Shown one piece after another: positions 8,731 to 18,408 of a DNA stretch of 64,000 nucleotides. The position numbers and the translations under genes are program-made. The notes under the pieces are model-generated. The model searched no databases, had not been told where the DNA came from, and worked only from the letters and a program-made list of their open reading frames with translations. This DNA is from Geothrix sp. Its GTDB lineage: Bacteria; Acidobacteriota; Holophagae; Holophagales; Holophagaceae. Location of the stretch: assembly GCA_030681515.1 (NCBI GenBank), contig JAUXSE010000056.1, positions 62,001 to 126,000 on the forward strand, written 5' to 3'. The first letter of the stretch is position 1. Each line of letters begins with the position of its first letter.

Positions 8731-9864
8731 CTATAGTCCCAGCCGCCGGAAGGTCCGCCGCTTGCCGTCCTCCACCTCGGGCTGGTCGAAGGGATCCAGG
8801 TCCAGGGCCATGCCGAGCAGACCCACGATGGCCTGCCAGGCCATCATGAAGGCGCCCACTTCCAGCTCTGTGAGCGCAGGCATGGACCAGCGCAGGACGG
8901 GCACGCCCGCCACCCCCAGGGCTTCGGCGGTGCCTTCGGCCTGGGCGCGCAGGATATCGGCGCCCTGAAGCCCGGCGAGGCCGGGATAGGGCGATCCCGG
9001 CGGCGGATCCAGCCGTTCCCGCGCGGGGGTTCCATCCACCGTCATCACGATCACGCCCAGGTTGCGGGGGCCCGCCATCCACCGCTGCAGCTGGCTGTGC
9101 TGATCCACCGGCCCCACGGCGCGGATGGGCGTGAAGCCCTTGCGGCTGCCGTCCTTCGCCACCTTGCCCAGGGACTCCGCGATGAGCTGCACCCACCAGG
9201 CGGACAGGCTGTCCAGGCGCATGGCATAGGGCATGAGCACCCATTCGGTGATGCCCTTCTGGTGCGCGTCCAGCAGCCGTTCCACGGTGGTGGCGATGCG
9301 GTCGCGCCAGGGGCCCTGGTCCGCGTCGAGTTGGGCGATGACCTGGCGGCCACCCCGCAGGAAGGCCGAAGCGTCACGCCCCATCCAGGCCAGGGGCAGG
9401 GTCCCGATGGGCGTGAAGGCCGAGAAGCGCCCGCCGACCTCCACCGGAAGGGGCAGGAGGCGGCATCCCATCGCCCGGCCCCAGGTGGCCAGGGGATTCG
9501 CGTCGTCCTGGGTGATGAGGATCGGCGCGGCGAGCTCCGCGAAACCCGGCAGAGATCGCAACCGGGCGATCCAGGTCCAGAGTTCCAGGGTCTTGCCGCT
9601 CTTGGAGGCGAAGACCATCTGATCCCCGGGCTGGAGGTGGAAGTCCGGCGCCGGCTCGGGCGACGCCAGGGTCACCCAGTTCCGGAAGGCCCGGTCATCC
9701 CCGAAAGCCCGGAGGAGGGTTTCCGAAGGCAGCAGGGAGCCGCCGATGCCGCACCAGAGCAGGCGCTTCGCGGGATCGGGGGCGGGCAGGGCCGGATCGG
9801 CCACCTGCCGCCAGCCCCCCATGGGATGCGTCTCGATGGCGTGCCAGTGGGTGTGGATATCCAT
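8731..9864 (-). CDS. pgi: Glucose-6-phosphate isomerase
   Basis: 377 residues. Sugar-isomerase features: GIGGSLLPSETLL near residue 38, the phosphate-binding loop FASKSGKTLELW, and LMPYAMRLDSLSAWWVQLIAESLGK followed by RKGFTPI. The ATG at 9864 lies one base after the glgA stop (TGA-C-ATG), so the two genes are coupled; longer in-frame extension runs into glgA and is rejected. It interconverts glucose-6-phosphate and fructose-6-phosphate, linking glycogen synthesis to central carbon flow. It is shorter than the ~550-residue enterobacterial enzyme, as in many non-proteobacterial forms. Confidence 0.9.
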   Translation of the reverse strand: MDIHTHWHAIETHPMGGWRQVADPALPAPDPAKRLLWCGIGGSLLPSETLLRAFGDDRAFRNWVTLASPEPAPDFHLQPGDQMVFASKSGKTLELWTWIARLRSLPGFAELAAPILITQDDANPLATWGRAMGCRLLPLPVEVGGRFSAFTPIGTLPLAWMGRDASAFLRGGRQVIAQLDADQGPWRDRIATTVERLLDAHQKGITEWVLMPYAMRLDSLSAWWVQLIAESLGKVAKDGSRKGFTPIRAVGPVDQHSQLQRWMAGPRNLGVIVMTVDGTPARERLDPPPGSPYPGLAGLQGADILRAQAEGTAEALGVAGVPVLRWSMPALTELEVGAFMMAWQAIVGLLGMALDLDPFDQPEVEDGKRRTFRRLGL

Positions 9865-9865
9865 G

Positions 9866-11299
9866 TCAGGAGCCCCTCGAAGGGATGGTCGCATACAGGT
9901 CGAGGTAGGCCCGGGCCGGCGCCTCCCAACTGAAATCCGCCGCCATGGCCCGCCGCTGCACCTGCCGCCAGGCGGGGGGATCGGCATGCAGGTCGAGCGC
10001 GCCGTTGATGGCTTCGCCCAGGGCCCAGCCGTTGGCCGCCTCGAACTGGAAGCCGGTGGCGGTGCCGTCCGCCAGTGTGTCCGGCGACACGCCCACCACG
10101 GTATCGGCCAGTCCCCCGGTGCGCCGCACCAGGGGCAGGGCCCCGTAGACCTGGGCGTAGAGCTGGGTGAGGCCGCAGGGTTCCTGGCGCGAGGGCACCA
10201 GGAGCACGTCCGCCGCCGCGAAGGCCCGGTGGGCCAGGGCCTCGTCGTAGCCGATGAACACGGCCACGCGGCCGGGATGGCGCCGCGCCGCCTGGCGGAA
10301 GGCTCCCTCCGCATGGAAATCCCCGGTCCCGAGCACGGCCAACTGGGCGCCCCGGGCCACCAGATGATCCACGTTCTCCAGCACGAGATCGAGACCCTTG
10401 AGGGGATCCAGGCGGCTCACCGCCGCGAACAGGGGCGCGGCCGCACCCTCCTGGAGGCCCATCCGGCGCTGGAAATCCGGGCGGTTCGGCGCCCGGCGGG
10501 CCGGGTGCTTCAGGTCGTAGTGGCAGACGAGATGCGGATCCTTCGCCGGGTTCCACACCTCATGGTCCACGCCGTTGAGGATCCCGCGAAGGCTCCCGTT
10601 CCGGTGGGCCAGCAGGCCCTCCAGCCCGTGCCCGCCGGCCACCTGGATCTCCCGCGCATAGGTGGGGCTCACGGTGCTGAGCCGGTCCGCGAGGTTCAAT
10701 CCGGCCTTGAGAAAGCCGATGTCGCCGTGGAATTCGACGCCCTCGGGGGTGAAGGCGTGGCGCGGAAGCCGCAGCTCGCCGAGCATCGAGGCCGGGAACC
10801 GTCCCTGGAAGGCGATGTTGTGGATGGTCATCACCGTGGCGGGCCGCGGGCCCTCGCCGTAGGCCACGTAGGCCGGCATGAGGCCCGTGGGCCAGTCGTG
10901 GCCGTGGAGGATCTGGGGCCGCCAGCCCTCGGCATCCCCGGCGCGGCCCAGATGCGCCGCGGCCCAGGCCAGGGCGGCGAAGCGCCGGGCCAGGTCCTCC
11001 GGATGGCCATAGGGACCGCCGGGCCGGTCGAAGAAGGCGGGCTGGTCCAGCAGGTACAGGGGCAGGCCGGGGGCTTCGGCCCGGAGGATGCGGGCGGGAC
11101 CGCCTCCCATGAGATCCGGGAGGTGGGCGACCTCGCCCTGGGTTCCCACCGCCGCCAGCAGGGCCGGATAGGCCGGGAGCAGCAGCCGGACATCGGCCCC
11201 CAGGGCGCGCAGGGCCCGGGGCAGGGCCGCCATCACATCGCCCAGCCCGCCGACCTTGACATGGGGAAACAGCTCGGACGCGACGAATAGAATTCTCAA
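9866..11299 (-). CDS. glgA: Glycogen synthase (ADP-glucose, GT5)
   Basis: 477 residues beginning MRILFVASELFPHVKVGGLGDV, where KVGGLGD is the ADP-glucose-binding motif. Later motifs are HGHDWPTGLMPAY, VSRLDPLKGLDLV and PSRQEPCGLTQLYA, all GT5 hallmarks. The start is TTG at 11299, preceded nine bases upstream by AGGAG. That AGGAG lies in the inverted terminal sequence of a small inserted element separating glgA from glgC. Reads glgC-glgA-pgi on the minus strand. Extends alpha-1,4-glucan from ADP-glucose. Confidence 0.95.
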   Translation of the reverse strand: MRILFVASELFPHVKVGGLGDVMAALPRALRALGADVRLLLPAYPALLAAVGTQGEVAHLPDLMGGGPARILRAEAPGLPLYLLDQPAFFDRPGGPYGHPEDLARRFAALAWAAAHLGRAGDAEGWRPQILHGHDWPTGLMPAYVAYGEGPRPATVMTIHNIAFQGRFPASMLGELRLPRHAFTPEGVEFHGDIGFLKAGLNLADRLSTVSPTYAREIQVAGGHGLEGLLAHRNGSLRGILNGVDHEVWNPAKDPHLVCHYDLKHPARRAPNRPDFQRRMGLQEGAAAPLFAAVSRLDPLKGLDLVLENVDHLVARGAQLAVLGTGDFHAEGAFRQAARRHPGRVAVFIGYDEALAHRAFAAADVLLVPSRQEPCGLTQLYAQVYGALPLVRRTGGLADTVVGVSPDTLADGTATGFQFEAANGWALGEAINGALDLHADPPAWRQVQRRAMAADFSWEAPARAYLDLYATIPSRGS

Positions 11300-11300
11300 A

Positions 11301-11578
11301 CCCTAGGGCTCCTAATTAAACCCCACGGCGCCGCGCGAGGGGTGCCGGGCGAGCGAGGCGAGGAAGGCGAGTCGAAGCGTAGCAGGTACTACGCGCGACG
11401 AGCGTGACGAGGCATCGCGACGCCCGCCACCCCTCGCCCGAAGGGATGAAGCAAGCCGAGCGCCCCGCGGCGTCAGGTCCCTTGAACAACGAACCACGTT
11501 GCCCTGCGGGCCCTTCCTTGCGGTGCATCTCGGCTGGCTTCATCGCGGCATCGTCGGGTTTAATTAGGAGCCCTAGGG
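11301..11578. mobile_element. MITE-like insertion with perfect 23-bp inverted ends between glgC and glgA
   Basis: 11301-11323 and 11556-11578 are exact reverse complements. The outermost 8 bp, CCCTAGGG, are palindromic and could be a target duplication; the inner 15 bp (GGGTTTAATTAGGAG on the right) would then be the true terminal repeat. The body has no credible gene. It contains large complementary segments: GAGGGGTG near 11336 with CACCCCTC near 11428, GCGTAG/CTACGC around the GTAC at 11384, and GATGAAGC...GCCGAG near 11444 with CTCGGCT...GCTTCATC near 11530. The right end overlaps the glgC stop codon and the left end provides the glgA Shine-Dalgarno. No transposase is visible. Confidence 0.75.
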
Positions 11579-12838
11579 CTCCATCTGGTTCAGCATGCGC
11601 TGGGAGACGAGGGTGACGCCCCCCGCCGTGCGGTAGAAACGGCGGGCGTCCTCCTCGGGATCCTCGCCCACCACCAGGCCTTCGGGGATGCGGCAGTCCC
11701 GGGCCACGATGCAGCGGCGCAGGCGGGCATGGCGCCCGATATGGCAGTCCGGCAGCACCATGGTTCCGTCGAGACGCGCGTGGGAGTGGACGGACACGCG
11801 GCTGGACAGCAGGGAATGATGCACATGGGCGCCGGAGATGATGCAGCCGCCGGATACCAGGCTGGAGAGGGCCACCCCGTTGCGCATCTCGCCCGCGTGG
11901 ACGAACTTCGCGGGCGCCAGCTGTTCCTGGTGCGTGGTGACGGGCCAGGCCTCGTCGTAGAGGTTCAGGGCGGGCAGCACGGTGGTGAGATCCATATTGG
12001 CCTCCCAGTAGGAATCCACGCCGCCCACATCGCGCCAGTAGGGTTCCGGGTGCCCTGCGTTCGGGATGCAGCTGCGCTCGAAACGGTGGGCGAAGACCCT
12101 GGCTTCCTGCACCAGCCTGGGGATGATGTCCTTGCCGAAATCGTGGCCGGAATCCGGATCCTCCGCGTCGAGACGGAGCGCCTTGTAGAGGAATTCCGCG
12201 TTGAACAGGTAGATGCCCATGGAGGCGAAGGCCCGGTCAGGCTTGCCGGGGATCGGCGGCGGATCCTCCGGCTTCTCCACGAAGGACACGATGCGATCGT
12301 CCTCGTCCACCTGGGCGATGCCGAAGCCCCGTGCCGCGTTCCGGGGCACCTCCAGGCAGGCGATGGTCATGTCGGCCTCCTGGTCGAGGTGGTCCTGGAG
12401 GAACACCTTGTAGTCCATGCGGTAGATGTGGTCTCCCGCGAGGATCAGCACCGTCTTGGGATGCGCCGCCTGGATGCTGGTGATGTTCTGATACACCGCG
12501 TCGGCCGTCCCGCTGTACCAGGCGTTCTTGTCGAAACTCTGCTGGGCCGGGAGCACGTGGACATACTCGTTCAGCTTGCCGGCCAGGAAGGTCCATCCGA
12601 ACTGGAGGTGCTCCAGCAGGCGATGCGAGTTGTACTGCGTCAGCACCATGATCCGGCGGAACCCCGAATTCACGCAGTTCGACAGGGTGAAATCAATGAT
12701 GCGGTACTTGCCGCCGAAATCGAGTCCGGGCTTGGAGTACTGGTCCGTGAGATCCATCAGGCGCTTCCCGCGCCCGCCGGCCATCACCAGCGCGATGGTG
12801 TGCCGAGGAGAGAGTCGCGATTCCGAGATCGTCAACAT
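11573..12838 (-). CDS. glgC: Glucose-1-phosphate adenylyltransferase (ADP-glucose pyrophosphorylase)
   Basis: 421 residues. The nucleotidyltransferase core has ALVMAGGRGKRLMDLTDQYSKP near the N terminus. It is followed by YRIIDFTLSNCVNSG, AWYSGTADAVYQNI, LAGDHIYRMDY and GVDSYWEANMDL. A left-handed beta-helix C-terminal part follows. The ATG at 12838 is preceded by AAGGA at a good distance; an in-frame ATG 8 codons upstream is less likely. It makes ADP-glucose, the committed step of glycogen synthesis. Its TAG stop lies within the right end of the inserted element, leaving the protein apparently intact. Confidence 0.95.
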   Translation of the reverse strand: MLTISESRLSPRHTIALVMAGGRGKRLMDLTDQYSKPGLDFGGKYRIIDFTLSNCVNSGFRRIMVLTQYNSHRLLEHLQFGWTFLAGKLNEYVHVLPAQQSFDKNAWYSGTADAVYQNITSIQAAHPKTVLILAGDHIYRMDYKVFLQDHLDQEADMTIACLEVPRNAARGFGIAQVDEDDRIVSFVEKPEDPPPIPGKPDRAFASMGIYLFNAEFLYKALRLDAEDPDSGHDFGKDIIPRLVQEARVFAHRFERSCIPNAGHPEPYWRDVGGVDSYWEANMDLTTVLPALNLYDEAWPVTTHQEQLAPAKFVHAGEMRNGVALSSLVSGGCIISGAHVHHSLLSSRVSVHSHARLDGTMVLPDCHIGRHARLRRCIVARDCRIPEGLVVGEDPEEDARRFYRTAGGVTLVSQRMLNQMEP

Positions 12839-12860
12839 GGGAGTCCTTGGGGCTGAGTGC

Positions 12861-13115
12861 ATGATAGCCGTGGCTGAAGGATGCGGAAGGACTTACCCTG
12901 AACCGGTGCGACGCGCGGACCCCCTTCCCACTCCCAGTGAGGGCCTAGCCCTTTGCGAGTATCTGTACCTGGACGGGACGGGCCTCCGGTTGATGCGTCA
13001 CCTCCTGCCTGAGGGCGCCTCCGAGGCCGATGCCTTGAGGCTACGCAACCGGCTGAAACGCGCCCAGCGCCGTCCAAGCCGATGCATGGCTGAACAGGAC
13101 GAGGCGGAGGGCTGA
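12861..13115 (+). CDS. Small hypothetical protein coupled to a nucleotidyltransferase-like gene
   Basis: An 84-codon reading from an ATG at 12861; a GTG at 12907 or the ATG in LMRHLLPEG are alternative starts. The C-terminal half (EGASEADALRLRNRLKRAQRR) is basic and helical. The TGA stop overlaps the next ATG by one base (TGATG), which is the main support for it being real. Not recognised; by position it could be the antitoxin or regulator of a two-gene module. Start uncertain. Confidence 0.45.
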   Translation: MIAVAEGCGRTYPEPVRRADPLPTPSEGLALCEYLYLDGTGLRLMRHLLPEGASEADALRLRNRLKRAQRRPSRCMAEQDEAEG

Positions 13116-13633
13116 TGCTGGACCCCCGTCTGACCTCCCACCTTGATCGTCATGGGATTCCCTATTGCCTCATCGGTGGGCTGGCCCTTGCCGCGTGGGG
13201 CGTCGCGCGCTATACCGCAGACGCCGACCTGCTTTCGCTGGATGCCAGGATTCTCGACAACACCCTCTGGTCGGCGTGGGGAACCGAACCACCCAAAATC
13301 ACCAAGGGCGATATCGATGACCCGCTTGGCGGCGTGGTGCGGTTTCCTGGCCCGCCCCGCCAGGACCTGATCCTGGGTCGAGGGGCGGCCGCGCGTATTG
13401 CGCTGGAAACCTCCGAACGATCTGAGTCCTTTCCATGCCCAGTGGCCTCGCCGCTCGGATTGATTCTTTTGAAACTGGAAGCCGGCAGCCCCCAGGACGC
13501 CGCCGATATCCTGGCCCTGCTGGGAAACGCTCAAGCTCTGGGGCGTCCATCGCTGGAGGGGGAGGTGGCCTCCATGGTTTCGCAGCTCACCCATGAAGCC
13601 CGAGCCTTCTGGGTCAAGATTTCAGTGTTCTGA
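13115..13633 (+). CDS. Nucleotidyltransferase-like protein (AbiEii-type fold candidate)
   Basis: 172 residues starting MLDPRLTSHLDRHGIPYCLIGGLALAAWGVARYTADADLL. IGGLALAAWG followed by a T-x-D-x-D pattern resembles the nucleotidyltransferase fold seen in AbiEii-like toxins and MNT-like proteins. The coupled start with the small upstream gene suggests a toxin-antitoxin-type pair. It carries ATC-GAT for Ile-Asp (GDIDDP), unlike the core genes here. Its end overlaps the convergent aat gene by 12 bp. Assignment rests on a short motif only. Confidence 0.6.
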   Translation: MLDPRLTSHLDRHGIPYCLIGGLALAAWGVARYTADADLLSLDARILDNTLWSAWGTEPPKITKGDIDDPLGGVVRFPGPPRQDLILGRGAAARIALETSERSESFPCPVASPLGLILLKLEAGSPQDAADILALLGNAQALGRPSLEGEVASMVSQLTHEARAFWVKISVF

Positions 13634-14283
13634 CCAGCTTCCAGCTTTCCCTTCGGCGCGCAGCGCCATAGCCAGTTCCGCCAGGAACTGGCTCCGCGTA
13701 ACCACCCGGAACCCGTACGCGAGCAGCCCCTCGTGGGGCAGCTGGCCGTCCAGCAGGGTGAAACCCCAGGCGGCAAGCTGCGCATCCAGAGCCGCCAAGG
13801 CGGCACGGCTGGCCTCGGGTTCGAGACTGAACATGCTCTCCCCGAAGAAGGCGCCCCCCAGCGATACCCCGTAGAGCCCGCCCCGCAGCGCCCCGTCCCG
13901 CCAGGCCTCCACGCTGTGGGCGTGGCCCGCGCGGTGCAGCGCGATGTAGGCCTCGCGCATCTCCGGGGTGATCCAGGTGCCCTCCTGGCCGGGGCGCGGA
14001 ACGAGGGAGCAGTGGCCGATGACCACCTCGAAGGCTGTATCCCACCGGATCTCGAAGGGGTGCTGCCGCAGGCTCCGGCGGCTGCGGGCCGAAAGGTGGA
14101 GGTGGCCGGGGCGCAGGAGGGCCCGCTCCAGGGGCGACCACCAGAGCAGCGGGTCATCCTCGCCGTACCAGGGGAAGATGCCGCTGCGGTAGGCCAGGAG
14201 GAGGCGCGCCACGCTGAGGTCGCCGCCGATGGCCAGGAGGCCGTCCTCCGCCTGTTCCGGATCCGGGAAGGCCAGCTGTCGCG

Positions 14284-14302
<19 letters not shown>
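13622..14302 (-). CDS. aat: Leucyl/phenylalanyl-tRNA--protein transferase
   Basis: 226 residues. Family features are GLLAIGGDLSVARLLLAYRSGIFPWY, LLWWSPLERALL, TWITPEMREAYIALH, HSVEAWRDGALRGGLYGVSLGGAFFGESMFS and LLDGQLPHEGLLAYGF. I chose GTG at 14302 (VPVFRL), which overlaps the clpA 3' end by 19 bp; no ATG fits. It adds Leu or Phe to proteins with basic N termini, creating N-degrons. Its coupling to clpA and clpS places substrate tagging, adaptor and unfoldase in one operon. Confidence 0.93.
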
Positions 14303-16522
<2,220 letters not shown>

Positions 16523-16530
<8 letters not shown>

Positions 16531-16840
16531 GGTCGGCCTCCACGGTGAGCAGCAGGGGGAAGCCATCGCGCTCCGCCAGCTGGCGGCCCCGCTCGGCGCG
16601 GGTCTCGGCCACATCCTTCGTATAGGTCCCCGCCACGCCCACGCCCGCCTTGTGCACCGCCAGCATGATGACGGTGGCCTCGGGTTCAGACTTGTGGAAG
16701 ACGGTCTTCAGCAGCCACACCACGAACTCCTGGGTGGTGTAGTCGTCGTTGTGCAGGAGCACCTTCCACATCCCCGGCTCGCGCGCCTTCGCGCCCTTGC
16801 GGGTGAGGACCTGGCCCTCCTCCTTCACCTGCCTGGCCAT
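16523..16840 (-). CDS. clpS: ATP-dependent Clp protease adaptor ClpS
   Basis: 105 residues. Signature: MWKVLLHNDDYTTQEFVVWLLKTVF, the N-degron-binding NDDYT segment, then AVHKAGVGVAGTYTKDVAETR. The ATG at 16840 is preceded by GGGAGG, which lies in the tail of the upstream gene; that gene's stop is only one base away. It recognises N-terminal Leu, Phe, Tyr or Trp and hands substrates to ClpA. It is followed directly by clpA and aat. Confidence 0.94.
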
Positions 16841-16841
16841 G

Positions 16842-17819
16842 TCAGACGATGCCTCCCGGGGAACCAGAATAGCGGGAGGAAGGCTTGAAGGTACCGGCGG
16901 CGCGATCGTCGGACACGAAGTCGACCAGCTCACCGGCCGCGTTGAACCGCAATTCCGCGTTGATGGTGTTCTCGCGGAGGGTGAATTGGGCCCTCGCCGT
17001 GGTGGCATCAACGGGCTCCCAGGCAATGAGGGGGGAGACCAGCGCACCCGGAGCCAGGACGCAAAGGTCATTGAAGAGCGTCACGGTTTCCGCCCGCGTC
17101 AAGTCTGGCCCCTTCAGGTCCACCATGGTGATGGCCGAAAGCAGCCGGACCCGCATGGTGGCCCCGCCTTCGTCGAAGGCATGCAGCACGTCCACCGGCA
17201 GGCCCTTCATGACAGCATCCATCTTGAAGAACCGCCGGGGTGGATCCACGGTGTTGAGTTGTTCGGCGGTGAAGTCCATCCAGGGGCTGGTGGCGCTGCT
17301 GCGGATGCGACCCTTCCAGGTCGCGCAGAAATTCCGGATCCGGGGCCGACCCAGGGCGCCCGCGACGCGGACATAGCGTCGCACCGGTTCAGGCAGGGGC
17401 GCCAGGTCTGCCTCGGTGAGCATCGGCGACAAGGCGACCCTCCGAACCTGGTCCAGGTGCCGTTCGTACTTGGCGCCAAGGCTCAGGGGGCCGCGCGAGG
17501 CGAAGCCGTACAGCACTCCCACCAGCAGCACCAGGTTGACCAGGGTGCCCACCTTGGCGTCGCCCCAGGACAACGCGATGATGCCCTGCGAGACGATCAG
17601 GGCGAGGGCTCCCGGGAGCCACCACCAGCGGGGCCAGACCACCAGGGCGGCCATGGTGGCGACCAGCAGAATGGCGGCAGCCAGCCAGAGCAGGCCCAGG
17701 CGGCGCGAGATCGGGTGGGTGAGCTGGGGCAGTTCGGCGAAGCCGAAGGCCTTGGTGAAGCCCAGCAGGTGGATGAGGCCGTGGATCACGACGACGATGA
17801 TGAAGACGGTCCGGATCAT
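16842..17819 (-). CDS. Membrane protein with DUF6544-like region, possibly shortened at the C terminus
   Basis: 325 residues. Four predicted membrane segments occupy roughly residues 1-115. A soluble domain follows, with LPEPVRRYVRVAGALGRPRI, FFKMDAVMKGLPVDVLHAFDEGGATMRVRLLSAI and LNAAGELVDFVSDDR-like endings typical of the DUF6544 family. From memory, relatives continue past this point with a WSTP...GEAxW segment. Here the sequence changes to RAAGTFKPSSRYSGSPGGIV and stops one base before clpS. The end may therefore be truncated or replaced. Function unknown. Confidence 0.65.
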   Translation of the reverse strand: MIRTVFIIVVVIHGLIHLLGFTKAFGFAELPQLTHPISRRLGLLWLAAAILLVATMAALVVWPRWWWLPGALALIVSQGIIALSWGDAKVGTLVNLVLLVGVLYGFASRGPLSLGAKYERHLDQVRRVALSPMLTEADLAPLPEPVRRYVRVAGALGRPRIRNFCATWKGRIRSSATSPWMDFTAEQLNTVDPPRRFFKMDAVMKGLPVDVLHAFDEGGATMRVRLLSAITMVDLKGPDLTRAETVTLFNDLCVLAPGALVSPLIAWEPVDATTARAQFTLRENTINAELRFNAAGELVDFVSDDRAAGTFKPSSRYSGSPGGIV

Positions 17820-17879
17820 GGTGGCTTCTCGAAGGCTATGGAGATCCTGATCTCAATAATGTCAGAGCGACCCGGATCC

Positions 17880-18224
17880 CTATGCGTCGGCCTGGGCCAT
17901 GTGAAGGAACCCGCCCCTCATCAGCTCACGAATGAACAAGGCCGTCCGCAGGGTGGTATCGGGTTCACCCGGGAAGCGGCCAGAAATCACGCGGGCAATC
18001 CCGGCCACGGTGCGGCTCCCATCGCAGGCCTGCCACACGGCCGTGCCGCGAGCATCCAGCTTCACCCGGTAGGCGGGCTTCTTCATCATCCGCAGCAGCC
18101 AGCCCCAGCGCGGCGACAGGATCTTGGGGCGCAGCAGGATCAGGTTGCCGTCTTCGCAGGGTTCGGAGGCCAGGGCCTGGACGGGCACCAGAGCGAGGAA
18201 GGCTTCATCGGGGAAGGGATTCAT
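17880..18224 (-). CDS. PqqD-family peptide-binding protein
   Basis: 114 residues. The core YRVKLDARGTAVWQACDGSRTVAGIARVISGRF matches the RiPP-recognition-element fold of PqqD (LDxxGTAVWxLCDGxxTVxEI). No radical-SAM PqqE-like gene or precursor peptide is visible nearby, so it is an orphan. A PQQ role cannot be claimed; many such small PqqD-like proteins stand alone. Confidence 0.75.
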   Translation of the reverse strand: MNPFPDEAFLALVPVQALASEPCEDGNLILLRPKILSPRWGWLLRMMKKPAYRVKLDARGTAVWQACDGSRTVAGIARVISGRFPGEPDTTLRTALFIRELMRGGFLHMAQADA

Positions 18225-18270
18225 CGATCACCTGAGACGGGATTTTGGAAGAGCGGGAAAGGAATTGAAA

Positions 18271-18351
18271 CCGCAGATGTCGCAGATGGGCGCAGATAAA
18301 AAACAAGGACCATCCTGCGTTTTGCATCTGCGAAATCTGCGTCATCTGCGG
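18271..18351. repeat. Minimal inverted iteron element, CGCAGAT family
   Basis: Three CGCAGAT units (from 18272, 18281 and 18291) face three ATCTGCG units (from 18326, 18335 and 18344), spaced about 9-10 bp. They enclose an A/T-rich spacer with its own small AGGA/TCCT hairpin. The whole 81 bp can fold back on itself. It lies between the pqqD-like gene and the end of the OPT transporter gene. The same unit recurs at 44322-44347. Confidence 0.85.
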
Positions 18352-18368
18352 TTAATACCCAAAAGCCT

Positions 18369-18390
18369 GGGGCGCGGTTTCCCGCGCCCC
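18369..18390 (-). terminator. Hairpin downstream of the OPT transporter gene
   Basis: GGGGCGCGG (18369-18377) pairs with CCGCGCCCC (18382-18390). Read on the minus strand it is followed by AGGCTTTT. It lies 19 bases beyond the stop of the minus-strand transporter gene, fitting a rho-independent terminator with a weak U-tract. Confidence 0.55.
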
Positions 18391-18408
18391 ATTTCGGCCT
18401 GTAACGAC

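Noticed and set aside
11404-11616. Small frames within the glgC-glgA insertion as a transposase remnant
   Set aside because: No transposase motif, lengths under 75 codons, and the sequence is mostly hairpin arms.
18271-18351. Possible CRISPR array
   Set aside because: Units are only 7 bp, directly spaced and inverted about a centre, with no repeat-spacer alternation and no cas genes.
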